A stretch of DNA of 64,000 nt from Rhodocyclaceae bacterium. Lineage in GTDB: Bacteria; Pseudomonadota; Gammaproteobacteria; Burkholderiales; CAIKXV01. Location: positions 1 to 64,000 of the forward strand of contig JADCHX010000022.1 of assembly GCA_020248265.1 (NCBI GenBank). Direction: 5' to 3'. The notes beneath the pieces were generated by a model. That model was given only the letters and a program-made list of their open reading frames with translations. It was not told the DNA's origin and did not search any database. Of the stretch, positions 1-10,859 are shown piece after piece; the first letter of the stretch is position 1; every line of letters begins with the position of its first letter. A program made the position numbers and the translations under genes.

Positions 1-1871
<1,871 letters not shown>

Positions 1872-1986
1872 GGGGTTGGGCCCTCCGTTTTCTCGTCTTC
1901 GAGGGAGATTGGGGTTAGTCACCCGCTTTCAAGCCCGGGCGCCGCCGCATTGGCTCGCTGGCCCGAGGCTCTGCTATCCTGCCTCC

Positions 1987-2235
1987 ATGGAAGATCGTGC
2001 CCAGGACACCCCTGCTGCAGCGGCCAAGGCCGCCACGCCAGCCCCGCAACGGGCCGGACCGCTGGCGGTGGCGCGCGCCGTGCTGGGCAGCTTCCTCGGC
2101 ATCCGCAAGGCGCGCGACCTCGAATCCGATGCCAGCTCGATCACGCCGGCACAGGCGATCATCGGCGGCCTGATCGGTGCTGCGGTACTGGTCGCGTCCC
2201 TGCTCGGCCTGGTGTTCTTCATCGCCGGCGGCTGA
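1987..2235 (+). CDS. DUF2970 small membrane protein
   Basis: An 82-residue protein with an alanine/proline-rich N-terminus. It has the DUF2970 pattern: a short AVLGSFLGI segment, a charged stretch, then one transmembrane helix at about residues 55–79. The family is small, mostly from beta- and gammaproteobacteria, and of unknown function; one inner-membrane pass is expected. It lies between divergent clpB and the convergent FMN protein and shares no operon with either. The ATG at 1987 gives the usual family length. The family call rests on the spacing of the LGxxxxRD-like segment and the terminal helix. Confidence 0.75.
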   Translation: MEDRAQDTPAAAAKAATPAPQRAGPLAVARAVLGSFLGIRKARDLESDASSITPAQAIIGGLIGAAVLVASLLGLVFFIAGG

Positions 2236-2274
2236 ACGCACAAGCCGGCAAGCGCATCGACTGACAGGGCCCGC

Positions 2275-3777
2275 TCAGGCGCGCAGTATCCCGCGGCCGC
2301 CTTCCCCGGCCTTCGGGTAGGGATGCATCATGCTGAGCGCGATGCTGCGGTTGGCGTCCTGCACGATGCGTACATGTTCGCGCCGCAGTTCCCGCGCATG
2401 CCTGAGGCCACACGAATGCGCGATCATGTCGATCTCCTTCGCCATGTTCCGCGCATAGTGCGCAACGCGCAGGTATTTTTCCTCGACCACCAGCCCGCGC
2501 TGCAGGCGGCGGTTATGGGTTGCCACGCCGCTCGGGCAGGTATTCGTGTGGCAGCGCAACGCCTGGATGCAGCCCAGCGCCAGCATGAAGCCGCGGGCGG
2601 TATTCACGAAATCGGCACCGGCGCACAATGCCCACGCCGCCTTCGCCGAGGTCACCAGCTTGCCCGAGGCGACCACCCGCACGCGGTCGCGCAGCCCTGC
2701 CTCGATCAACGCGTCCACGATACCGGGCAGGGCTTCGGCAATCGGCAGGGCCATATGGTCGGCGAGTACCTGCGGCGCGGCACCGCTGCCGCCCTCGCCG
2801 CCATCGATCACGAGGAAGTCCGGCGCCGCGTCCAGTCCCCGCCGCAGGACGGCCTCGCACAGTTCATTGATGAAGTCCCGGCCACCGACGGCGGTTTTCA
2901 CGCCGCACGGGCGCCCGGTCAGGTCGCGGATCATCATGACCTGGTCGAGCAGCTGGTCGATGTCCGCGATGTCGAGATGGCGGTTCGGGCTGATCGAGTC
3001 TTCATGAGGCGGTATGCCGCGTATGCGCGCGATCTCCTCGGTCACCTTCATCGCGGGCAGCACCCCGCCCTTGCCCGGCTTGGCACCTTGCGACAGCTTG
3101 ATCTCGAATGCACCCACCGTGTGGCCGAGCTCCCTCAACCGGCTGCGGTCGAGGCTGCCATCGAGGCTGCGCACGCCGTATTTGGCGGTACCGATCTGCA
3201 TGATGACATCGCAGCCACCCTCGAGGTGGTAGGGCGACAGGCCGCCCTCTCCGGTGTCAATCCAGCAGCCGGCCTCCTTCGCTCCCATCGACAGTGCCCG
3301 CACCGCCGGTGCCGAGATCGCCCCGAAACTCATGCCGCTGACATTGACGACCGACCGCCCGGGCAGCGGATACCGGCAATGCCCTTCCCCGATGATCAGC
3401 GCTGGCGTGGGCAACCGGTCGGCCTCGAGCACCGGGAACGGCGCATTGACGAACAGGATCGATCCGGGCTGGCGCAGGTCGTAGGTAGAACCGAACCCGA
3501 CGATGCCACCCTCGTTCTTCGCCAGCCGGTACACCCAGCCGCGCGTGGCGCGGTTGAACGGCATCTCGTCACGATCCCCGGCGAAGAAGTACTGGCGGAA
3601 GTACTCGCCGAGGTTCTCGAAAAAGTAGCGCAGGTGCCCGATCACCGGATAGTTGCGCAGGATCGTGTGCCGCTGCTGGGTGATGTCGCGCAGCAGCACG
3701 AACACCAGCGCGACCAGGACCGCAAACCCGGCGATGGTACCCAGCCCCCATGACACGACATGCGTGATGTCCGACAT
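2275..3777 (-). CDS. FMN-binding glutamate synthase-like protein, membrane-anchored
   Basis: A 500-residue stand-alone homologue of the FMN (GltB2) domain of glutamate synthase. The N-terminus has one transmembrane helix (about residues 10–32), then a linker and the TIM-barrel synthase domain. The glycine-rich FMN site (DGGEGGSGAAP) is visible, as is a Cys-x5-Cys-x4-Cys cluster (GCIQALRCHTNTCPSGVAT) matching the 3Fe-4S ligands of GltB. No glutaminase domain is present, so it is probably not a complete ammonia-transferring glutamate synthase. Proteins of this architecture are common but their substrate is not settled. The ATG at 3777 was chosen over an upstream in-frame codon because AGGGGGA precedes it and the helix starts directly after. 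Confidence 0.85.
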   Translation of the reverse strand: MSDITHVVSWGLGTIAGFAVLVALVFVLLRDITQQRHTILRNYPVIGHLRYFFENLGEYFRQYFFAGDRDEMPFNRATRGWVYRLAKNEGGIVGFGSTYDLRQPGSILFVNAPFPVLEADRLPTPALIIGEGHCRYPLPGRSVVNVSGMSFGAISAPAVRALSMGAKEAGCWIDTGEGGLSPYHLEGGCDVIMQIGTAKYGVRSLDGSLDRSRLRELGHTVGAFEIKLSQGAKPGKGGVLPAMKVTEEIARIRGIPPHEDSISPNRHLDIADIDQLLDQVMMIRDLTGRPCGVKTAVGGRDFINELCEAVLRRGLDAAPDFLVIDGGEGGSGAAPQVLADHMALPIAEALPGIVDALIEAGLRDRVRVVASGKLVTSAKAAWALCAGADFVNTARGFMLALGCIQALRCHTNTCPSGVATHNRRLQRGLVVEEKYLRVAHYARNMAKEIDMIAHSCGLRHARELRREHVRIVQDANRSIALSMMHPYPKAGEGGRGILRA

Positions 3778-3871
3778 CGAGGATTCCCCCTGCGTGCAGT
3801 GTCGTCTGCCGTTATCGGCGCGGCCGGCGCACGCTGTTCGCGACCATCGCGCGATCATAAGGGCAATTGGC

Positions 3872-3877
3872 TAGAAT
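3872..3877 (+). promoter_or_regulatory. Candidate -10 element upstream of nadC
   Basis: TAGAAT lies 36 bases before the nadC start and matches the sigma-70 -10 consensus at five of six positions. No good -35 is found 16–18 bases upstream, so this is a weak promoter call. It lies in the 136-base gap between divergent nadC and the FMN protein gene. Confidence 0.3.
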
Positions 3878-3913
3878 CGACGCCTTCAGTGCCCGGACCC
3901 CTCCAGAGAACGC

Positions 3914-4759
3914 ATGAGCTTCCCGCCAGAACTGATCGCCCGCCACGCCGAAGAGGACGCCCGCCGGACACTGGACGAAGACGTCGGCAGCGGTGACCTG
4001 ACCGCGGCGCTGATTGCCGAAGAGACCCGGTTGCTTGCGCGGGTGGTCGCCCGCGAGGCGGCAGTGCTGTGCGGACGACCGTGGTTCGATGCAGTATTCA
4101 GGCTGGTCGATCCGTCGGCTTCCGTCCAGTGGCTGGTCGCCGAAGGCGAGCGCGTGGCCCCCGGGCAGGCACTGTGCCGGGTAAGCGGAGCGGCGCGCTC
4201 GCTGCTCACGGCCGAGCGTGCCGCCCTGAATTTCCTGCAGCTCCTTTCGGGCGTCGCCACGCGCACCCGTCAGTATGTCGATGCGATTGCAGGCGCACCG
4301 GCACGGATCCTCGACACGCGCAAGACGCTGCCCGGGCTGCGCTTCGCGCAGAAGTATGCAGTGGTCACCGGCGGCGGCGCCAACCACCGGATGGGCCTCT
4401 ACGACATGGTGCTGGTCAAGGAGAACCACATCGCGGCCGCTGGCGGCATCACGGCGGCGATCCGGGCCGCCGCCCGTGTGGCGCCGGGCAAGCCGCTCCA
4501 GGTCGAGGTCGAGACCGAGGCGCAGCTCGCCGAGGCGCTCGACGCCGGCGCGACGCTGATCCTGCTGGACAACTTCTCGGTCGAACGGATGCATGCGGCG
4601 GTGGCATTCACCGCCGGCCGCGCACGCCTCGAGGCCTCGGGCGGCATCACCCTCGACACGGTGCGCGCGATCGCCGCAACCGGCGTCGATCGCATCTCGG
4701 TGGGCAACCTCACCAAGGATGTGCGCGCACTCGACCTGTCGATGCGCTTCGAGGCTTAG
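3914..4759 (+). CDS. nadC: Nicotinate-nucleotide pyrophosphorylase (carboxylating)
   Basis: NadC converts quinolinate and PRPP to nicotinate mononucleotide with loss of CO2, in the de novo NAD pathway in the cytosol. The protein has 281 residues, normal for the family. Hallmarks are the N-terminal EDVGSGDLT, the [10 protein letters not shown] motif holding the PRPP/quinolinate-binding arginine and lysine, [20 protein letters not shown], and the C-terminal EASGGI…DRISVG barrel strands. The ATG at 3914 starts the standard N-terminus. No nadA or nadB is in the window. The Bug genes follow 84 bases downstream on the same strand but have no obvious link with NAD synthesis. Confidence 0.97.
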   Translation: MSFPPELIARHAEEDARRTLDEDVGSGDLTAALIAEETRLLARVVAREAAVLCGRPWFDAVFRLVDPSASVQWLVAEGERVAPGQALCRVSGAARSLLTAERAALNFLQLLSGVATRTRQYVDAIAGAPARILDTRKTLPGLRFAQKYAVVTGGGANHRMGLYDMVLVKENHIAAAGGITAAIRAAARVAPGKPLQVEVETEAQLAEALDAGATLILLDNFSVERMHAAVAFTAGRARLEASGGITLDTVRAIAATGVDRISVGNLTKDVRALDLSMRFEA

Positions 4760-4843
4760 CACCCAGCCGACGGCGCGCCCGGGCTGCACGTCGCCTGTCC
4801 GCCAGCCGCCCCTTCCATTCCGTCCATCACAGGCACCGACACC

Positions 4844-5893
4844 ATGCACGTTCGATTCCTTCCCGGCCACGCCGCCCAGCGCGTGGCTTCGCTCGCTGCC
4901 AGCGCCCTCTTTGCGGCCTTCGCCGCCGCGGCATTCAGCGCGCCCGCCCTTGCCCAGCCCGGCGCCGCCGCAGCTGCCGCCACGGCGCAGGCATGGCCGA
5001 CACGACCGGTCCGCCTGGTGGCCACCTTCTCCCCCGGCGGTGGTGCAGACCTCACCGGACGCATCGTCGGTGCCCGGCTGGGCGAACTGTGGAAGCAGCC
5101 GGTCATGGTCGAGAACCGGCCTGGCGCCGGCGGCAGCCTCGGCGCCGAGCTGGTGTTCCGTGCAACACCCGACGGCCATACGCTGCTGGTCGTGGCTACC
5201 ACCCACACGGTCAACGCCGCCCTGCTGGCGAAACTGCCGTTCGACCTGGTGCGTGATTTCAAGCCGGTGGCACTGGCCACCTCGGCACCGGTGGCACTGG
5301 TCGTGCATCCGCGGGTGAAGGCGACCACGCTGCAGGAATTCACCGGCCTGCTGCGCGCCCAGCCCGACAAGCTCGACTATGCAAGCTGCGGCATGGCCAG
5401 CACCCATCACTTCGCGATGGAGTCGTACAAGTTCGAGACGAAAACCGCCGCGCTGCATATCCCGACCAGTTGCGCGAACGCGGTCGCCATGGTCATGGGT
5501 GGACAGCTGGACATCGCCGCGGTCACCCTGGCCACGGCACTGCCGTTCGTGCAGCAGGGCAAGCTGCGCGCGATCGCGCTGGCCAGCCAGGCGCGCTCGC
5601 CGCTCGCCCCGGAGATCCCGACGTTCCGGGACTCCGGAATGCCCGAACTCAAGGCATACGCCGTCGACAACTACTACGGCTTCATTGCGCCGCTGGCAAC
5701 GCCCGATCGCATCGTGTCGAAGATCGAAGCCGACGTCCGCACTTCGCTGCAGGACCCGGACCTGCAGAAGCGGATGGCGGCATCCGGCCTCGATCCGTTC
5801 TTCCGGTCGGCTGCCGATACCCGCAAACTGCTGGTCGCCGACATCGAGCGCAACCGGCGCATTGCCGCGGTCGCGAACATCAAGCCGGAGTAA
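4844..5893 (+). CDS. Bug/TctC-type periplasmic binding protein, copy 1
   Basis: A 349-residue extracytoplasmic solute receptor of the Bug (TctC) family, which usually delivers carboxylates or aromatic acids to TctAB permeases. It has a signal peptide ending near ALAQ (residues 34–38), then the family motifs RPVRLVATFSPGGGAD and ENRPGAGGS. Where most Bug proteins have a VPYKG ligand loop it has HIPTSC, and a second cysteine lies 28 residues earlier (C182 and C210). The downstream paralog shares both cysteines. No tctA or tctB is in the window, as is common for orphan Bug genes. The ligand is unknown; the molybdenum hydroxylase operon just downstream suggests a compound processed by hydroxylation, but this is inference. 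Confidence 0.9.
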   Translation: MHVRFLPGHAAQRVASLAASALFAAFAAAAFSAPALAQPGAAAAAATAQAWPTRPVRLVATFSPGGGADLTGRIVGARLGELWKQPVMVENRPGAGGSLGAELVFRATPDGHTLLVVATTHTVNAALLAKLPFDLVRDFKPVALATSAPVALVVHPRVKATTLQEFTGLLRAQPDKLDYASCGMASTHHFAMESYKFETKTAALHIPTSCANAVAMVMGGQLDIAAVTLATALPFVQQGKLRAIALASQARSPLAPEIPTFRDSGMPELKAYAVDNYYGFIAPLATPDRIVSKIEADVRTSLQDPDLQKRMAASGLDPFFRSAADTRKLLVADIERNRRIAAVANIKPE

Positions 5894-5972
5894 CCGCTAC
5901 GGTCATGCAGACTGATCGGATGCGGGCTGGCGCGCCGGGGCATAATCGCGCCTCATTCAATGGACCGACCCC

Positions 5973-6989
5973 ATGCCCTCCGATCCCCTGCGTCCTTCCT
6001 CACGGCAGCGCCCTGCCAGCCGCCTGAACGCGGCGCTGCTGTGTGCCTTGCTCGCAGCCCTGCCAGCCACGGCCGCCGCCCAGCCTTCCTTCCCCACCAA
6101 GCCGGTTCGGTTCGTGGCGACTTTCCCGCCGGGCGGCGGCGCCGACCTGACCGGCCGCATCCTGGGCGCACGGCTCGGCGAACTCTGGAAACAGCCGGTG
6201 GTGGTCGAGAACCGCACCGGGGCCGGCGGCAGTGTCGGCGCCGAACTCGTGTCGAGAGCGAACCCGGACGGCTACACCCTGCTGCTGGTCGCCGCCTCGC
6301 ACGCGGTCAACGCGGCGTTGCTGCCGAAGCTGTCGTTCGACCTGCTGAAGGACTTCAAGCCGGTCGCGCTCGCCACCGCCGCGCCGATCGTGCTCGCGGT
6401 GAACCCGCGGGTAAAGGCGAACAACCTTCAGGAGTTCACCGGCCTGCTGCGCGCCCAGCCCGACAAGCTCGACTATGCGAGCTGCGGCATGGCCACGACG
6501 CATCACTTCACGATGGAACTCTACAAGTTCGAGACCCGGACATCGGCCTTGCACATCCCGCACAGCTGCGCGATCGCGGTCGCCAACGCGGTCGGCGGCC
6601 AGCTCGACGTGATCGCGGTCACGCTCGCCAGCGCACTGCCTTTCGTGCAGCAGGGCAAGCTGCGCGCGCTGGCCCTGAGCAGCCAGGACCGATCGCCGCT
6701 GGCACCCGACATTCCGACCTTCCGCGACTCTGGCATGCCCGAGCTGAAGAACTTCGCGGTCGAGAACTACTACGGCCTGCTCGCCCCGTCCGCGACACTC
6801 GATGACGTGGTGAGGAAGGTAGAGGCGGACGTGCGCGCCGTGCTGCAGGAAACCGACCTGCGCAAAAAGCTCGCGGGTGCCGGGCTCGATCCTTTCTTCC
6901 GCTCCGGTGCAGACACGGCGAAGCTGCTGCGCGCCGACGTCGAACGCTACCGGCGCATTGCCGCCGTCGCCGGCATCAAGCAGGAGTAG
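5973..6989 (+). CDS. Bug/TctC-type periplasmic binding protein, copy 2
   Basis: A 338-residue paralog of the preceding gene, clearly a tandem duplicate. Long stretches are identical or nearly so (FTGLLRAQPDKLDYASCGMA and LGELWKQPV in both). The signal peptide ends near TAAAQ (residues 33–37). Cysteines C171 and C199 correspond exactly to the pair in copy 1, and HIPHSC replaces the usual VPYKG. It lies 79 bases after copy 1 and 13 bases before the molybdenum hydroxylase FAD subunit, so it is probably transcribed with that operon. This spacing is the best reason to link the Bug pair to the hydroxylase substrate. The ligand is unknown. Confidence 0.9.
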   Translation: MPSDPLRPSSRQRPASRLNAALLCALLAALPATAAAQPSFPTKPVRFVATFPPGGGADLTGRILGARLGELWKQPVVVENRTGAGGSVGAELVSRANPDGYTLLLVAASHAVNAALLPKLSFDLLKDFKPVALATAAPIVLAVNPRVKANNLQEFTGLLRAQPDKLDYASCGMATTHHFTMELYKFETRTSALHIPHSCAIAVANAVGGQLDVIAVTLASALPFVQQGKLRALALSSQDRSPLAPDIPTFRDSGMPELKNFAVENYYGLLAPSATLDDVVRKVEADVRAVLQETDLRKKLAGAGLDPFFRSGADTAKLLRADVERYRRIAAVAGIKQE

Positions 6990-7002
6990 GCGCGCCAACC
7001 GG

Positions 7003-7908
7003 ATGAAAGCCCCACCGTTCCGCTACCACGCGCCGCGTACGCTCGACGAGGCACTGTCGCTCGCCGCCACCCTGCCAGGCCCGCGCCTGCTGGCAGGCGG
7101 GCAGTCCCTGATGCCGATGCTCAACTTCAGGCTGGTCGGCCCGGAGAACCTGATCGACCTGAACCGCGTGGCAGCCCTGTCCGGCATCCGCGAAGAGGGC
7201 GAAGACATCGTGTTCGGCGCGATGACGCGCCAGCGCGAGATCGAGTTCTCTCAGCTGGTGAAGGCACGCCTGCCGCTGCTGGCAGAGGCCATACAGTGGG
7301 TAGGCCATCGGCAGACGCGAAACCGCGGCACGATCGGCGGCAGCCTCTGCCACCTCGATCCGTCTGCCGAACAGCCCACCGTCGCGATGGCAATGGACGC
7401 TAGCCTCGCGATCGTCAGCCCGGGCAGGCGCCGCGAGCTGGCGATGCGCGCGTTCGCCGTCGACCTGATGACGCCCGCGCTGGAAGACGGCGAGATCCTG
7501 GCAGAGGTGCGTTTCAGGCCGTGGGCACCGGGTCACGGCTGGGCCTTCATCGAGTTCGCACGGCGCCATGGCGATTACGCGATCGTCGCGGTCGCGGTGC
7601 TGCTCGAACTGGACGCCGCAGGCCGCGCCAGCCGCGTTTCCATCACCCTCGGTGGCGTCGGCTCGACGCCGATGCGCGTCCCGGACGCCGAAGCGAGGCT
7701 GCTGGGCAGCAGTGTCGGCGCGGATGACATCGCCGCGGCCGCCGACTGCTGCGGCAGGGTCGAGGCACTCGGGGACCCGCAGATACCCGCCTGGTACCGG
7801 CAGCGGCTGGCAAGCACCCTCGCCGCGCGCGCGATCCCGGTCGCGCTGTCGCGCAGCGCGGCGCATGCCGCCGCAGGACCCACCAGCGATGCAGGATGGA
7901 CGCCATGA
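7003..7908 (+). CDS. Molybdenum hydroxylase FAD-binding (medium) subunit
   Basis: A 301-residue CoxM/XdhB-type flavoprotein that passes electrons from the iron–sulfur subunit through FAD to an acceptor. FAD-binding motifs AGGQSLMPMLNFR (about residues 27–39) and NRGTIGGSLCH are both present, followed by the CO-dehydrogenase flavoprotein C-terminal domain. The ATG at 7003, preceded by a short purine stretch, was chosen because the upstream in-frame extension overlaps the Bug gene and is not protein-like. The TGA at 7906–7908 overlaps the next start as ATGA. The M–S–L order is the usual one for this enzyme class. Confidence 0.93.
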   Translation: MKAPPFRYHAPRTLDEALSLAATLPGPRLLAGGQSLMPMLNFRLVGPENLIDLNRVAALSGIREEGEDIVFGAMTRQREIEFSQLVKARLPLLAEAIQWVGHRQTRNRGTIGGSLCHLDPSAEQPTVAMAMDASLAIVSPGRRRELAMRAFAVDLMTPALEDGEILAEVRFRPWAPGHGWAFIEFARRHGDYAIVAVAVLLELDAAGRASRVSITLGGVGSTPMRVPDAEARLLGSSVGADDIAAAADCCGRVEALGDPQIPAWYRQRLASTLAARAIPVALSRSAAHAAAGPTSDAGWTP

Positions 7909-8408
7909 GCCGCGAAGAGCCCGTTCGCACCATCACGGTGATCGTCAATGGCAAGGCATACGTGCGCGACGTTGCCGACCGCAAGAACCTTGCCGACTTC
8001 CTGCGCCAGGACCTGCAATTGACGGGTACCCATGTCGGCTGCGAACACGGCGTCTGCGGCGCCTGTACGGTGCTGGTTGACGGCGTGTCGGCCCGCGGCT
8101 GCCTGATGCTCGCGGTACAGGCCGATGGCTGCTCTGTCGAAACCGTCGAATCGCTGGCCGGCGAAACGCCGGGCCCGTCCGGGCTCGGCCCGCTCCAGCA
8201 GGCGTTCCGCGACCGGCATGCGCTGCAGTGCGGCTTCTGCACCCCCGGCATCCTGATGTCGCTGACCGAACTGCTGCGCGACGATCCCTCGCCCGACGAG
8301 GAAGCCGTGCGCATCGTGCTGTCCGGGCACCTGTGCCGCTGCACCGGCTACCAGAACATCGTGGCCGCAGCACTGCAGGCGGCATCGAAAGCCCCCGGAG
8401 CGCGCTGA
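7905..8408 (+). CDS. Molybdenum hydroxylase 2Fe-2S (small) subunit
   Basis: A 167-residue CoxS/XdhC-type ferredoxin subunit. The plant-type 2Fe-2S cluster ligands lie in GCEHGVCGACTVLVDG and a later RGC. The second cluster, near the molybdenum site, is bound by CGFCTPGI and CRCTGYQ. The ATG at 7905 was preferred to an in-frame ATG at 7896 because it overlaps the upstream stop (ATGA) and has AGGA about eight bases ahead. It is the electron bridge between the Mo and FAD subunits encoded on either side. Confidence 0.94.
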   Translation: MSREEPVRTITVIVNGKAYVRDVADRKNLADFLRQDLQLTGTHVGCEHGVCGACTVLVDGVSARGCLMLAVQADGCSVETVESLAGETPGPSGLGPLQQAFRDRHALQCGFCTPGILMSLTELLRDDPSPDEEAVRIVLSGHLCRCTGYQNIVAAALQAASKAPGAR

Positions 8409-8411
8409 TCC

Positions 8412-10811
8412 ATGGACACGATCGTACCAGCCGGCCAGGTCATCGAGCCAGCAACCGCTGCACCTGCGGACGACTACACCGCGCGCCGCATGTTCGGTGC
8501 CCGCGCGCCGCGCATCGAGGATCGGGCACTGCTGCGCGGCGAGGGTCGCTACCTCGACGACATCCGCATGCCCGATCCATTGCATGCGGCCTTCCTGCGC
8601 AGCCCGCACGCCCATGCCAGGATCACCCGCCTTGACCTGTCGGCCGCCCGTGCACTGCCCGGCGTGGTCGCGGTGTTCGATGCCGAGATGATCTCGCGCG
8701 AGCTGACCAGCCTGCGCATGCCGCTGGGCTTCCCCTCGGCCACGCTGCAGAAGGACATCACGCCCTGGGTACTGTCCTGTACTGAAGTCGCCTTCGTCGG
8801 CGAGGCGATGGTGATGGTGGTCGCCGAGTCGCGCGCGATCGCCGAGGACGCGCTGGCGCTGATCGAGGTCGATTTCGAACCGTTGCCCGTGGTGCACGAC
8901 TGCCACCAGGCGCTCGACGACGGCTCGCCGGTCGTGCGCAGCGACGCGGTGTCCAACATCGCCGAGCAACTGCAGGTCGGCTTCGGCGAGGTCGACGCCG
9001 CGTTCGACGGCGCCGCGCATGTCTTCACCGAATCGCTGTTCGTGCACCGGGGCGCAGCCCATCCGATGGAAGGCCGCGGCGTGCTGGCCCGCCACGATCC
9101 GGTCGAGGACGCGATCACCGTGTGGACTTCGACGCAGATGGCACACGAGGTGATGCACTCGATCGCCGCGATGCTCGGCATGGACCAGCACAACGTGCGC
9201 GTGATCGCACCGGATGTCGGCGGTGGCTTCGGCTGCAAGTACCTCACCTACCCCGAGGAAGTCGCCATCCCCGCAGCCGCCCGCTGCCTCGGTCGGCCGG
9301 TGAAGTGGGTGGAAGACCGCGCGGAACACTTCGTCAGCGCGATCCATGAACGCGACCAGTACTGGGATGTCGACATCGCGGTGGACGCGGACGGCCGCAT
9401 CCGCGGGGTGCGCGGCCGGCTGCTGCACGACCAGGGCGCGTACACGCCGCAGGGCATCAACCTGCCGTACAACGCGGCCACCTCGGTGACCGGCCCGTAT
9501 CGCGTTCCAGCCTACCGGATGGACGTGATCATCTGCCAGACCAACAAGACCCCTGTGATCCCGGTGCGCGGCGCCGGCTACCCACAGGCTGCCTTCGTGA
9601 TGGAACGGCTGCTGGACCGGGTCGCACGAGAGCTGGCGATCGACCGCGCAGCGTTGCGCCTGCGCAACCTGATCCCGCCGGAGAAGATGCCCTACGACAA
9701 GGGGCTGACCAACCGCGCGGGCGTACGCTCCATCGTCGACAGCGGCGACTACCCGGCGACGCAGGCCGCCGCACTGGAGCACATCGACTATGCCGGCTTC
9801 CCGGCGCGGCAGCGCGAGGCCCGCGCCCGGGGCCGCTACCTGGGCCTCGGGCTGGCCAATGCCGTGAAGGCCACGTCGCGCGGGCCGTTCGAGTCGGCCG
9901 CGATCCGCGTATCGCCTCTGGGCCGCATCGATCTGTACACCGGTGCGCTCGCGATGGGACAGGGGCTTGCGACCGCGCTGGCGCAGATCGCCGCCGAGCA
10001 GCTCGACGTGCCGCTCGAGTCGATCCACGTGACCTGCGGCGACACCGGCCGCATTTCCCTCGGCATGGGCGGCTTCGCCAGCCGGCAGACCGTGATGGCG
10101 GGGTCGTCGGTCCACCTGGCTGCGGTCGAGGTCCGGAACAAGGCGCTGAAGGTCGGCGAGCAGTTGCTCGGCGTACCGATGGATGCGCTGCGGCTGCGCG
10201 ACGGTCGCGTCGAGGTGATCGCGGCGCCAGACCGCTTCGTCACGCTCGGCGACATCGCGCGCAAGCTCAAGGGCGCGCCGGGCTACTCGCTGCCGCCCGG
10301 CATCACTCCCGGCCTCGAATCGACCGGACTGTTCCAGACCAACAGCCAGGCCCATGCCAATGCCTGCCATGCCTGCGAAGTCGAGGTCGATCCCGGCACC
10401 GGTGCGGTGCGTATCCTGCGCTACGTCGCCGTGCACGACAGCGGGCGCCTGGTGAACCCGACCATGGCCGAGGGACAGATCCACGGCGGCATCGTGCACG
10501 GTATCGGCAACGCGCTGTTCGAGAAGATGGGCTACGACGATGAGGCGCAACCGGTGACCGGCACCTTCGCCGACTACCTCCTGCCGACCTCGACCGAGAT
10601 ACCGCCCATCGAAGTCGTGTTCCTCGAGACACCCTCCCCGACCAATCCGATTGGCGTCAAAGGCATCGGCGAAGCAGGCACGATCCCGGTCGCGCCAGCC
10701 ATCGTGGCTGCGATCGAGGACGCGCTGTCGCCCTGGAACATCCGGCTCGCCGAAGCCCCGGTATCGCCGGTACGCCTGCTCGAACTGATCGACGCATCGA
10801 CGAAGGCCTGA
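8412..10811 (+). CDS. Molybdenum hydroxylase molybdopterin-binding (large) subunit
   Basis: A 799-residue CoxL/XdhA-type catalytic subunit that should carry the molybdenum cytosine dinucleotide cofactor. The N-terminal 'a/b hammerhead' domain (about residues 20–140) is followed by the Mo-binding domain with GGGFG and a C-terminal GIGEAGT whose glutamate (E754) matches the catalytic base of the family. The active-site loop reads PVRGAGYPQ (residues 384–392). True CO dehydrogenase has AYxCSFR and form II enzymes have AYRGAGR, so this is not a CO dehydrogenase but an uncharacterised branch hydroxylating an N-heterocycle, aldehyde or aromatic compound. No dedicated maturation gene (coxD/E/F, xdhC) is present here. 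Confidence 0.92.
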   Translation: MDTIVPAGQVIEPATAAPADDYTARRMFGARAPRIEDRALLRGEGRYLDDIRMPDPLHAAFLRSPHAHARITRLDLSAARALPGVVAVFDAEMISRELTSLRMPLGFPSATLQKDITPWVLSCTEVAFVGEAMVMVVAESRAIAEDALALIEVDFEPLPVVHDCHQALDDGSPVVRSDAVSNIAEQLQVGFGEVDAAFDGAAHVFTESLFVHRGAAHPMEGRGVLARHDPVEDAITVWTSTQMAHEVMHSIAAMLGMDQHNVRVIAPDVGGGFGCKYLTYPEEVAIPAAARCLGRPVKWVEDRAEHFVSAIHERDQYWDVDIAVDADGRIRGVRGRLLHDQGAYTPQGINLPYNAATSVTGPYRVPAYRMDVIICQTNKTPVIPVRGAGYPQAAFVMERLLDRVARELAIDRAALRLRNLIPPEKMPYDKGLTNRAGVRSIVDSGDYPATQAAALEHIDYAGFPARQREARARGRYLGLGLANAVKATSRGPFESAAIRVSPLGRIDLYTGALAMGQGLATALAQIAAEQLDVPLESIHVTCGDTGRISLGMGGFASRQTVMAGSSVHLAAVEVRNKALKVGEQLLGVPMDALRLRDGRVEVIAAPDRFVTLGDIARKLKGAPGYSLPPGITPGLESTGLFQTNSQAHANACHACEVEVDPGTGAVRILRYVAVHDSGRLVNPTMAEGQIHGGIVHGIGNALFEKMGYDDEAQPVTGTFADYLLPTSTEIPPIEVVFLETPSPTNPIGVKGIGEAGTIPVAPAIVAAIEDALSPWNIRLAEAPVSPVRLLELIDASTKA

Positions 10812-10859
10812 CGGCTTCCGGCGTGCCCGGTGCAGTGGCCGGGTGCCCGCTGGAGGCGG

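Noticed and set aside
7575-10550. Minus-strand open frame of 991 codons opposite the Mo-hydroxylase large subunit
   Set aside because: Composition typical of antisense frames in GC-rich DNA; the opposite strand carries Mo- and Fe–S-binding motifs.
8412-10811. Aerobic carbon monoxide dehydrogenase
   Set aside because: The large subunit lacks the AYxCSFR active-site loop required for CO oxidation, so only a general molybdenum hydroxylase call is made.
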